DNA of 64,000 nucleotides from Simmondsia chinensis. Lineage: Eukaryota > Streptophyta > Magnoliopsida > Caryophyllales > Simmondsiaceae. The notes beneath the pieces were generated by a model that was not told the origin of the DNA, searched no databases, and was given only the letters and a program-made list of their open reading frames with translations. The DNA lies in NCBI GenBank assembly GCA_018398585.1, contig JAGTTD010000013.1, forward strand, positions 7,412,492-7,476,491, in the 5' to 3' direction. Position numbers and translations under genes: made by a program. Positions 1-8,811 of the stretch are shown here, one piece after another. Positions within the stretch are counted from its first letter, which is position 1, and every line of letters starts with the position of its first letter.

Positions 1-760
1 AGCGGGGTGCCATCGCCAATAATTTAGATGTACGATGCCACCCACAAGCTTGACCAGTCACGGCTGCGAATGAGCTTGCCCGGACCGCCTCTTTAACCTC
101 ATAAATGGGTAACGCGATACTAATATCATAAAAGGTCGTCACCAACAAGCTTGGTGACAATCCTTCAAACTCAATAGCGAGGTCAGCCACACGGTACCAT
201 CCGCCCATTGACTAAGCCTTGCCATTAATAAGTTTGGTAAGCTACGTACCGCCTATCATGACAGCTACGCCATATTGCCAACAAAGTCTGGCTAGTAACA
301 GCCTCAAACACGCTCGGCCAGACAATACCACTAGAAAATTTGGCTTAATACTACGACTACCGCCCTCACCCAGGTGTTATCACCACAAATGTCACGGTAA
401 ACTCTCCAAGACACCAGTCTTCGTTCATCCATTCTATAATTAAGAGGCTAATGCTCTTGGAGCTAAGGATGAAGTCTCAAAACACCCCTTATCTTCACAA
501 CTCCAGGGACACGTTATTCTTTAGACTTGCAGGGCACCTCTTGGCGCCTAATGAAGTCTACCGCTGTTTTATGAGGCATGCGCAAACCACGAGGCCTGCC
601 CACTAACAAGCACATGATTGCATTCTTGTTAACAGTTTTATACACCCAAACCAAATGCCCACTCGAGTTGCCTCCCGGCAACTAGGGAAGTTACCATTCA
701 TCAATGAAGGTTGGCAACGGTACACATATGGCAACTAACGACATAATTATGTTGCGACCT
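1..760. other. Non-coding start of the 3' UTR, no gene seen
   Basis: No long open frame and no protein motif is visible. The base composition is more GC-rich than the AT-rich DNA right of 5730 and resembles the rest of the retrotransposon 3' region, so I read it as part of the same element. Short frames here have no recognisable content. Confidence 0.4.
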
Positions 761-1140
761 CGTCCCTAAACTGGGGGCTGGGGGCTTAATGCCTTTTATA
801 GGACTTATGTGAATTACGTTCCTAATGTGTACGTACTTAATGCTCCTTATGCGGATCATGCTCAACCCGGCCCCTGAACTGGGGGCTGGGATCTTAACAC
901 TTTCTATGTTCCTTATATGATTTATGTCCAATCCAGTCCGTAGCCGGGTGCTGGGGACTTTATGCTCTCAATTTGTGAGTTACGTTCTTGGCGTAGTTTG
1001 CGTGATTGCCGTCCCTTATGTTTTACCTAACTTCTTGATGGGGGCCAGGGTTCTGATGTTTCCTATATGGTAAGCTAGGGCTTTGACATCCCTTATGTGG
1101 TTTGTCTTAACTCAGCCCAAGATAGAGACCGGAAGCTAGA
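760..1140 (+). repeat. Degenerate tandem repeat built on a GGGGGCT core
   Basis: Units begin near 769, 877, 941 and 1036 with variants of AACTGGGGGCTGGGG, followed by an AT-rich stretch containing TTATG and TTACG words. Spacing is irregular (about 108, 64 and 95 bases), so this is an old, diverged array. The GGGGGCT core is the same word as in the polypurine tract before the LTR at 4852. Confidence 0.5.
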
Positions 1141-1147
1141 ATTGTCA

Positions 1148-2850
1148 GGCGGTTAACCTTCACCTAATGTGAAGGAACCGCTTGGCTTTCACCTAATGTG
1201 AAAGCCTCGGTATTCTAAGTCCCTTAAACAATGGGGGCTTAGATCTCTTGCTCAAGTTGAGAAGAAAGAGCAAGAAGAGGTGGGGTGGTTACCCTTCACC
1301 TAAAGTGAAGGGACCGCCTGGCTTTCACCTAATGTGAAGGCCTCGGTATGCTAAGTCCCTTGAACAATGGGGGCTTGGTTCTTCTTGCTCAGCTTAAAGC
1401 AAATGAGCAAGAAGTAGTTAGGCGGTTAGCTTTCACCTAACGTGGAAGTCCGCAGGCGGTTAACCTTCACCTAACGTGAAGGTCAGCAGGCGGTTAGCTT
1501 TCACCTAACGTGGAAGTCCGCAGGCGGTTAACCTTCACCTAAAGTGAAGAACCGCTGATGGTTGGCTTTCACCTAAAGTGAAAGACCACGGTTGTTTAAG
1601 TCCCTTGAACAATGGGGGCTTGGTTCTTCTTGCTCAGCTTAAAGCAAAGAAGCAAGAAGTAGTTAGGCGGTTAGCTTTCACCTAACGTGGAAGTCCGCAG
1701 GCGGTTAACCTTCACCTAACGTGAAGGTCAGCAGGCGGTTAGCTTTCACCTAACGTGGAAGTCCGCAGGCGGTTAACCTTTACCTAAAGTGAAGAACCGC
1801 TGATGGTTGGCTTTCACCTAAAGTGAAAGACCATGGTTGTTGAAGTCCCTGAAACAATGGGGGCTTGGTTCTTCTTGCTCAGCTTAAAGCAAAGGAGCAA
1901 GAAGTAATTAGGCGGTTAGCTTTCACCTAACGTGGAAGTCCGCAGGCAGTTAGCCTTCACCTAACGTGAAGGTCAGCAGGCGATTAGCTTTCACCTAACG
2001 TGGAAGTCCGCAGGCAGTTAGCCTTCACCTAACGTGAAGGTCAGCAGGCGATTAGCTTTCACCTAACGTGGAAGTCCGCAGGTGGTTAACCTTCACCTAA
2101 AGGGAAGAACCACTGATGGTTGGCTTTCACCTAAAGTGAAAGACCACGGTTGTTTAAGTCCCTTGATCAATGGGGGCTTGGTTCTTCTTGCTCAGCTTAA
2201 AGCAAAGGAGCAAGAAGTAGTTAGGCGGTTAGCTTGCACCTAACGTGGAAGTCCACAGGCGGTTAACCTTCACCTAACGTGAAGGTCAGCAGGCGGTTAG
2301 CTTTCACCTAACGTGGAAGTCCGTAGGCGGTTAACCTTCACCTAAAATGAAGATCCGCTGATGGTTGGCTTTCACCTAAAGTGAAAGACCACGGTTGTTT
2401 AAGTCCCTGAAACAATGGGGGCTTGGTTCTTCTTGCTCAGTTAAAGCAAAGGAGCAAGAAGTAGTTAGGCAGTTAGCTTTCACCTAACGTGGAAGTCCGC
2501 AGGCGGTTAGCTTTCACCTAACGTGGAAGTCCGCAGGCGGTTAACCTTCACCTAACGTGAAGGTCAGCAGGGGGTTAGCTTTCACCTAACGTGGAAGTCC
2601 GCAGGCGGTTAACCTTCACCTAAAGTGAAGAACCGCTGATGGTTGGCTTTCACCTAAAGTGAAAGACCACGGTTGTTTAAGTCCCTGAAAAAATGGGGGC
2701 TTAGTTCTCCTTGCTCAGCTTAAAGCAAAGGAACAAGAAGTAGTTAGGCGGTTAGCTTTCACCTAACGTGGAAGTCCGCAGGCGGTTAGCTTTCACCTAA
2801 CGTGGAAGTCCGTAGGCGGTTAACCTTCACCTAACGTGAAGGTCAGCGGG
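1148..2850 (+). repeat. 34-bp stem-loop minisatellite with a 245-bp higher-order unit
   Basis: The basic monomer is 34 bp and alternates between two types, one with core CCTTCACCTAACGTGAAGG and one with core CTTTCACCTAACGTGGAAG, giving 68-bp dimers joined by GGCGGTTA and GTCAGCA or GTCCGCA. Each core is an inverted repeat around a 5-base CTAAC, CTAAA or CTAAT loop. A higher-order unit is marked by AAGTCCC...AATGGGGGCT, starting at about 1217, 1353, 1598, 1843, 2156, 2401 and 2679. Spacings of 245, 245, 313, 245 and 278 show a 245-bp unit with gains of two monomers (+68) or one (+33). Each unit also carries the hairpin CTTCTTGCTC...GAGCAAGAAG (10-bp arms, for example 1871-1904). Confidence 0.9.
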
Positions 2851-3197
2851 CGGTCACCCTTCACCTAATGTGAAGGAACCGCCTGGCTTTCACCTAATGT
2901 GAGCACAAGAAAAGGTTGGGCGGTCACCCTTCACCTAATGTGAAGGAACCGTCTGGCTTTCACCTAATGTGAGAATAAGAAAAGGTTGGGCGGTCACCCT
3001 TCACCTAATGTGAAGGAACCGCCTGGCTTTCGCCTAATGTGAGAACAAGAAAAGGTTAGGCGGTCACCCTTCACCTAATGTGAAGGAACCGTCTGGCTTT
3101 CACCTAATGTGAGAACAAGAAAAGGTTGGGCAGTCACCCTTCACCTAATGTGAAGGAACCACTTGGCTTCCACCTAATGAGAAAGCCACGATATTCC
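2848..3197 (+). repeat. 70-bp tandem repeat, five copies
   Basis: GGGCGGTCACCC and its variants recur at 2848, 2918, 2988, 3058 and 3128, an exact 70-bp period. Each unit holds two stem-loops related to the preceding 34-bp monomers: CCTTCAC-CTAAT-GTGAAGG and a weaker one starting CTTTCACCTAATGTGAG, followed by an A-rich AAGAAAAGG linker. The last copy is diverged. It appears to be a derivative of the upstream minisatellite that has become a separate homogeneous array. Confidence 0.88.
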
Positions 3198-3233
3198 AAG
3201 TCCTATAAACTAAGGGGGCTTGGTGTCTTTTAC

Positions 3234-3760
3234 TCATGATAATAAGCAGCTGGAAATGGACAAGTGGTAAACTCTCACTACCTGGAGAGCCCGCGATTGT
3301 GCGCCCCATCTAACACCGGGGCGGTTATGTATGTCCCACCTAACATCTGGGACAGGCGGTAAACTCTCACTAGCTTGAAAGCCCGCGATTGTGTGTGCCC
3401 CATCTAACACCGGGGCGGTTGTTTGTGTCCCACCTAACATTGGGACGGGCGGTAAACTCTCACCAGCTTGAGAGCCCGCAGTTGTGTGCCCCATCTAACA
3501 CAGGGGCGGTTATGTATGTCCCACCTAACATCTGGGACAGGCGGTAAACTCTCACCAGCTTGAGAGCCCGCGATTGTGCGCCCCATCTAACACAGGGGTG
3601 GTTATGTGTCTCACCTAACATCAGGGACTGGCGGTATACTCTTACCAGCTTGAGAGCCCGCGGTTGTGTCCCACCTAACATCAGGGACGGGAGGTAAACT
3701 CTCACCAGTTTGAGAGCCCGCAGTTGTGTACCCCACCTAACATCGGGGTTGATGATATTC
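3234..3760 (+). repeat. ~92-bp tandem repeat made of three different stem-loops
   Basis: The marker AAACTCTCAC or its variant recurs at about 3269, 3361, 3454, 3546, 3636 and 3696, spacings 92, 93, 92, 90 and 60, so the last unit is shortened. Each full unit contains three inverted repeats: CTCTCA...TGAGAG (loop CCAGCT), CGCCCC...GGGGCG (loop ATCTAACACC) and GTCCCA...TGGGAC (loop CCTAACATC). The last two loops share CTAACA with the unrelated upstream array. Short frames on the - strand exist only because the period is nearly divisible by three; I do not regard them as genes. Confidence 0.88.
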
Positions 3761-3767
3761 AATCAAG

Positions 3768-3935
3768 CCATAAGCCCTTCTCAGGTAGGTAAGCTACACT
3801 TACGCTATAAGCCCTCCTCAGGCAAGCAGTACTCAGACATAACCCTAAGTTCTTTTCAGGCAGGTAAGACATACTTAAATCATAAAGCCCTGCCCGGGCA
3901 GATAAAACGTATTTGAGTCATAAACGCCTCCTTAG
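3768..3935 (+). repeat. Short tandem repeat, about 38-bp degenerate unit
   Basis: Variants of ATAAGCCCTTCTCAGGTAGG recur near 3770, 3805, 3845, 3881 and 3920, with consensus words CCTCAGGC and GGTAAG. The copies are diverged and the period drifts. This is another repeat family within the same 3' untranslated region. Confidence 0.5.
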
Positions 3936-4835
3936 TAGGCGGCTTGCGTTCCAACCGGTATCAGCACGCGAATTACGCATCAGCCAATATTAAAGCAAGT
4001 AATACACTCTGACCCAGTTTGCAGTTGGAGGCTGTGAAGTAGAAACATTGATAATACACTCCGCCCTAGGAGTTAAAAATATTATTCGCAATACATTTCA
4101 ATCCAGTTCACGGCTGGGGGCTAAGGATTAAAATGCTCACGGCATGCTTCATCTCGGCTCACAAGTAAGAATTTAGAAACTAAATATGCGGTCATCCATG
4201 ACTAAGCCTAACGGCTAACATTTGGAAAAATCTTAAAATTAACCACTCCGAATAACCGCTCTACGAAACTAAGTAGAACGGCGTCTCCAACAGCCGTTAG
4301 TCGACCATGAACAACGCCTCCAGTCGGAATACAATTCCTAAAGGCCACGCTAAAAGTTAACCGCGTCAGATTGAATAACGTCTCCAAAGACTGTTGTTCG
4401 ACCAGGAATGCCTCCTATCAGGAATACAGTTCCTAAGGGTCATAGCAAGAATTAACAAATGAAATGAAGCAACGCCCACATTAACTACCTACGCAAGCAA
4501 TTATAGGTATTTTCCAGTACCTTGCCGTGGGAAGATCCAACAAATATAATCCTTAAAAGGCTCGAGTTCTCCGAGTCCTAAAACAAAACCCAAAAGTTAA
4601 AAACGATCATCAAGCAAAGAAGCATAGAACCAAATGTCGGTGTAAAACCGTAACAAAGAAGCCGTGGATGGATAAACTAGAGCAAGGTCCACTTAAAAGG
4701 ACCTCACAGTTAATGCCTATAAAATTCCTCATAACTCGTAACGTTCGTAAACAAAATCCTGACAGTCCACTTATTGACAGAGCCTTTGGAGGTTGTACAC
4801 TCCACGGCCGAATGTGAACAGGTCCCATTCGCCCA
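3936..4835. other. Non-coding distal 3' UTR with one ~97-bp duplication
   Basis: No coding frame is supported. Two related blocks start at CGTCTCCAA (4282 and 4379, offset 97) and each runs through a GTTCGACCA or GTCGACCA word and AATACARTTCCTAA, ending near 4450. The remainder shows no structure I can identify. It connects the repeat arrays to the polypurine tract. Confidence 0.45.
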
Positions 4836-4851
4836 TGGCGTGGGGGCTAAC
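4836..4851 (+). promoter_or_regulatory. Polypurine tract (plus-strand primer site)
   Basis: TGGCGTGGGGGCTAAC lies directly before the LTR start TGTAGAGG. In LTR retrotransposons this purine-rich site resists RNase H and primes plus-strand DNA synthesis. A GGGGGCTAAC-type sequence right before TGT is typical of Tat-lineage gypsy elements. Similar GGGGGCT words recur throughout the upstream repeats. Confidence 0.6.
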
Positions 4852-5060
4852 TGTAGAGGATAAAAATAAGTAGGTCAATATTAAAATAGAATAACGAGAT
4901 TATAACGAAAATTAAATACAAATATATGTTATTCTTTCTCTTTCCTTCCTCTCTCCCACGTGCTTCCCTTGACACCTCTCACCCAACTCCTCTTCCACTC
5001 TCTCTCCTCTCCTTGGGCTTCCTTCTTCCTCACGCCTCACCATCTACCACCTCCCTTTCT

Positions 5061-5160
5061 CACCTCGGTACCGCCGACCACCTCGGCACCACTACCGCCT
5101 CCCTCTCTCACCTTGGTACCGCCGACCACGTCAGCACCACTACTGCCTCCCTCTCTCACC
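5061..5160 (+). repeat. 48-bp minisatellite in the LTR
   Basis: CACCTCGGTACCGCCGACCA recurs 48 bases later as CACCTTGGTACCGCCGACCA (5061 and 5109), and a third start at 5157-5159 quickly diverges. The period is a multiple of three, so frames stay open across it. Small GC-rich repeats upstream of a TATA box are common in plant LTRs. Confidence 0.65.
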
Positions 5161-5237
5161 TCTACCGCTTGACACCCTTGCCGGTACGACCACCCCGGTA
5201 CCGACCGCCCGCCCGGGTACCGACCACCATCTCTCTC

Positions 5238-5245
5238 TATAAATA
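5238..5245 (+). promoter_or_regulatory. LTR TATA box
   Basis: TATAAATA sits in a CT-rich stretch in the middle of the LTR, about 390 bases from its start, which fits the U3/R boundary of a plant LTR promoter. Transcription would run rightward. In a 3' LTR this could drive flanking DNA, but no gene follows. Confidence 0.5.
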
Positions 5246-5730
5246 CCCCATTCTCCCTCTCCTCACACCCAAGGTACAAGGAGCCCCCTCTCTCTCTCCT
5301 AACCACCCAACAACACAACAACACATCTTTCTCCCTCCTCTCACTCCGGTATAACTCCGGCCATGCGCCGGCCACCTCGCCCGTACGGCTCGGACCACCG
5401 GTGCCATTCTCCTCTCCGGCCACCTCGCCGGCCCTTTGGCTCGTGTTTCATCCTCTTTAGGCCCATAAGGTACGGATTCCGGCCACCTTGCCGGTACGGA
5501 TTCCGGCCACCAGCTACCAAGGCCCCTCTCCATATACGATAAGTATTTATTATTGTTTACTTTACGTTATTTACTTATCATATATTATTATTATTATTAT
5601 ACATTTACTAACTTAGGCATCAGAGGAGTCTCCCGTAGGTCCCTCTGACGGTCTTGCTTGTTTTGCGGGGGAGCCCGGGTTAAACGCGCCAGCAGCTGCT
5701 TCCTCAAGTGAGGGTTGAGTCCCGCTCTCA

Positions 5731-6620
5731 TCTAGAACCACCCAACCAGAAACTCCATAAACAATACTCTAACACCACCATGCAAAGGAATTATTAAGCC
5801 CTAGAAAATTAACATAATCGATTATAAACCATCGATTAACTTAAAGAACATGTAAATACATATTCTCAGCCGATTTCTGTTTTTCAAACATCAAATTTAG
5901 AGCTAGAAATACCTAGAAAAACATAAATCATAGTAAAATTCAACGGAAAAAAGAGAAATCAACCGATTATCACTTCTCCAAATTCATGACTTAATCTAAG
6001 AGAGGGATGAATGTAAATCAAAGAAGAAGCAAAACCTGGGATTGAAGAAAGAGAAATCGGGAGAAGAAACGTCAATGAATTCAGCAAAATCCCAATTACA
6101 ATCGTCAAATGAATCCATAGCCTAACACAAAGAGATCTATTGATGAATTTATGAAAGAGGAGGATTAGAAACAAAGAAGAACAGACATCTCTACGATACG
6201 CAGATGCGAGGAGGGGGGGAAGATGAAAGAAAGAACCCAATCACGGTTGAGGCTTTTGACCTCTTGCAGGTTGAATGTTTGATGTCCCTATCTTATCAAA
6301 CACCTATATTCATTGTTTTTTATTTAAATATTGTCAGTGGACTAATCATTATTGTTCCCCTCACGTTATATTTATATAATAATCATTGTAAGTCGCGCCA
6401 TTATATATATATATCTATACTATATATATATTGTGAAGTTATCTCCCCATAAAAAGTATCCAAATTCTCAATTTTTCTTTTTAAATACTCCCTTAATCCT
6501 AATCCCTTTTTCTTATTTTATTTTTTTCTTTTTTTGCTTTTTTTGTATTGATTTGTAGATTAAACAAAAATAATTAATCTAAAAGTAGTACAACTATATC
6601 TCAACGTATCAAAGGAATAA
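5731..6620. other. AT-rich intergenic DNA, no gene supported
   Basis: The sequence becomes AT-rich right of the LTR. A 93-codon frame on - (5959-6240) is hydrophobic and has no recognisable family; I do not call it. Short TA-rich runs occur at 6404-6431. Confidence 0.4.
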
Positions 6621-6624
6621 CAAT

Positions 6625-6931
6625 GGGATAAGTATAATTATCTATACTTATTTTCTTTTATAATATTACCCACAATGCCTTCGATATCTCATATATTAAG
6701 AGTAGAATTTTGAACATTTTCTTGGTTATAAATAGCACGAAAATAATGTATATCTTTATATGGTGAACTTAGGGATGACAATAGGACGGGTATGATTATC
6801 TATACTTATTTTCTTTTATAATATTGCCCACAATGCCTTCGATATCTCATATATTAAGAGTAGAATTTTGAACATTTCCTTGGTGATAAATAGTACGAAA
6901 ATAATGTATATCTTTATATGGTGAACTTAAA
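6625..6931 (+). repeat. Direct duplication of a ~148-bp segment, offset 158
   Basis: The block starting TCTATACTTATTTTCTTTTA at 6641 is repeated at 6799 with few differences, through TATGGTGAACTTA at the end of each copy. A fragment of the same unit, ACGATGCCTCCGATATCTCA, reappears near 7389. Neither copy codes for anything recognisable. Confidence 0.8.
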
Positions 6932-7400
6932 GGGTATTGAGTCAATTTCAGTGAGAAAACTATTAGTATACCGTAAAAGTCTTAAATAAAAATATGGCTA
7001 ATATATTTCCTATTTTAAGTCTTCAATAGGAAATTTATTTTCCCTTTTTTATTTTGCCGATTATTTTTCTTTATGAATTAAATACAGAAAGTCTTAAATT
7101 AAAATTTTATTTATTTTATTTATTTTTAGTTCGTGTTATTTAATAAAAAGTTGTACAATATAATAGGGTGATAAAATTATTTTATTAATTTTTCTTCAAA
7201 AACCAAAAATAAGAAAAAAAAAAGGAGATAAAAAGGGTATTTAAGAGTAGAATTGAAAAAAGAAAAATAAAAAAAGGAAAAAAATATCCAATATAATTTT
7301 TGATTAAAAAATATGGAGTAAACCATATTTTATACTCTTCTAGAGGCCTTTTCTTAACCTAAGATTCAAAAACTTCCAAAATTGCCCACGATGCCTCCGA

Positions 7401-7643
7401 TATCTCATATATCTTCAATGTTCGCCAACCACAATTACACGTAAATCTCTCCATATTTTAACATTTCACTCTATATTTTGAGTACACCAAGAAAAGTCAC
7501 AATATATTAATTTTGTTATAGTACAAATACCATAAAGACCTTTTAAATTATACCACTAATCAAAATCAAAGTGACCCTAAACTCATTTATATGAAATACC
7601 ATAAAGATATTATGGTTGGCAAACATTGAAGATATATGAGATA
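7401..7643. repeat. Foldback element with 31-bp inverted repeats
   Basis: Bases 7401-7431 and 7613-7643 are reverse complements with one mismatch over 31 positions (arms start TATCTCATATATCTTC). They enclose about 180 AT-rich bases. This fits a small MITE or foldback element, but I see no clear target-site duplication, and the right arm sits between two direct repeats, so rearrangement is also possible. Confidence 0.6.
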
Positions 7644-7735
7644 ACAAAATACCATAAAGACCTTTTAAATTATACCATTAATCAAAATCAAAGTGACCCT
7701 AAACTCATTTATATGAAATACCATAAAGATATTGT
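7525..7735 (+). repeat. Direct repeat of ~88 bp flanking the right foldback arm
   Basis: The unit starting AATACCATAAAGACC at about 7526 recurs at offset 122 (7648), nearly identical through CATTTATATGAAATACC. Each unit begins and ends with AATACCATAAAGA. The right inverted-repeat arm lies exactly between the two copies. Confidence 0.8.
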
Positions 7736-8691
7736 GTACCTTTCAAATTATTTGTGTGTAACCCTACTTGCCTCATTCCCTATGGGTATCTATTACCTAC
7801 CCCGTACCTCTTTAATGTATGTATAAAACAGTTATCTATACCCGCTCCTATTCGGTGGAGCCCATTGCCATCCCAATATTTCTTACTCACAAAATTACCC
7901 ACCACCAACTTTTCTTTGAAAATAAATCAGAGTGTTATATTATGCCAAATGTATATTTGTGCATAAAGCAGTAAATTTTTTTTAAGACTTTTCTTATGTA
8001 ATCCAGGAACAGGGCGTGGGTTAGACCTTTGACAACCCAAAAAAAAAAAAGATTTTTCGTATTTAGTCCACGAAGTGCGATATTTCGCTTCGCATTATAC
8101 AACAAAACTAAGGTACGAAAAGACTTAATTCATTAAAGTTCTAAAAATTAAAAAGGAAAACATATTTTTAATTTAAGACTTTCCGTATTTAACCTATAAA
8201 AAAATAGAAAGGGTTCTAAAAAAAAAGCCCTCCGATAACCGAATATAATAAAGGAAATATTAAGCCAATATATTATTATTTTAATACTTCTCTTATGTAA
8301 TCCGAGAATAGGATACTGATTACACCTCCAACAATTTCGAATTAAGACTTTTTGTATTTTGTCCATAAGAAAAAATCAAGTATACCTCCCATAATCAAAA
8401 ATAGAAAAATAATATATTCTTAATTTAAGACTTTCTATGTTTAATCCATAAAAAAATAAATCGATAAAAGAAAAAAAAATTCAAGTCCCTGTTAAAGACT
8501 TCAAATGGAAAATATAGTTTGTCTTATTTTTTTACTGAAAACTATTTTGGTTATTACTATGAGAATTATACAAATTAAACAACATTATGGACAGCTGATC
8601 ACACAAGATCTTAATTCGATACAAAAAATCACAGATATAAAATGTAGTGATCAATACATACTATCCGCGTATCGCACGGGAACGAAACTAG
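7736..8691. other. AT-rich intergenic DNA, no gene seen
   Basis: Recurring words such as TTAAGACTTTTYGTATTT and TTTCTTATGTAATCC (near 7985, 8171, 8282, 8344 and 8427) suggest an old degenerate repeat, but no unit can be defined. No protein motif is visible on either strand. Confidence 0.4.
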
Positions 8692-8716
8692 TATATATAT
8701 ATATATATATATATAT
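8692..8716. repeat. (TA)n microsatellite
   Basis: An uninterrupted alternating TA tract of about 25 bases, followed by TGCACAG. Confidence 0.95.
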
Positions 8717-8811
8717 GCACAGTTAAGTTTGTTATATAATGATTTATGTGCATCTAAATTAAAAAAATGGTATTATAAGTTGCGTCTTTTATATAGATAT
8801 AGATATATATA

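Larger units (their letters stand above)
1..5730 (+). mobile_element. 3' portion of a Tat/Ogre-like Ty3-gypsy retrotransposon (3' UTR plus 3' LTR)
   Basis: The segment has the layout of the 3' end of a Tat-lineage gypsy element: a long region without a coding frame made of several tandem-repeat families, then a polypurine tract ending GTGGGGGCTAAC (about 4840-4851), then an LTR starting TGTAGAGG at 4852. The run GGGGGCTAAC followed by TGT is the usual 3' LTR junction in this group, and hypervariable tandem repeats between pol and the 3' LTR are established for Ogre/Tat elements. Gag, pol and the 5' LTR would lie left of the window. Orientation is + because the polypurine tract precedes the LTR and the LTR TATA box reads on +. 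The lineage is inferred from layout only, since no pol domain is visible. The 3' end near 5730 is uncertain. Confidence 0.62.
4852..5730 (+). repeat. 3' LTR of the Tat/Ogre-like element
   Basis: The LTR starts with TGTAGAGGATAA directly after the polypurine tract. It is C- and CT-rich, has a TATA box at 5238-5245 and a downstream ACAACA-rich leader around 5305. A hairpin near 5621-5649 pairs TCAGAGG with CCTCTGA. The end is placed at CTCTCA (5730) because LTRs end in CA and the sequence becomes AT-rich soon after, but without the 5' LTR the end and the target-site duplication cannot be confirmed. Open frames of up to 142 codons here follow from the CT-rich composition. Confidence 0.55.

Noticed and set aside
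1148..3197. CRISPR-like array of ~34-bp repeats
   Set aside because: Monomers are directly adjacent and vary from each other; there are no unique spacers, no cas genes, and the setting is a plant retrotransposon.
1148..3197. Interstitial telomere repeat because of CCTAAA words
   Set aside because: CCTAAA occurs once per 34-bp unit as part of a hairpin loop, not as tandem CCCTAAA.
3234..3762. Repetitive - strand frames of 86 and 100 codons
   Set aside because: They only translate the ~92-bp tandem repeat and have no start context or homology.
4926..5423. Overlapping 142- and 128-codon frames on both strands
   Set aside because: Both follow from CT-rich composition and a 48-bp repeat in an LTR; no family motif.
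5959..6240. 93-codon hydrophobic frame on -
   Set aside because: No recognisable domain and AT-rich surroundings without gene features.
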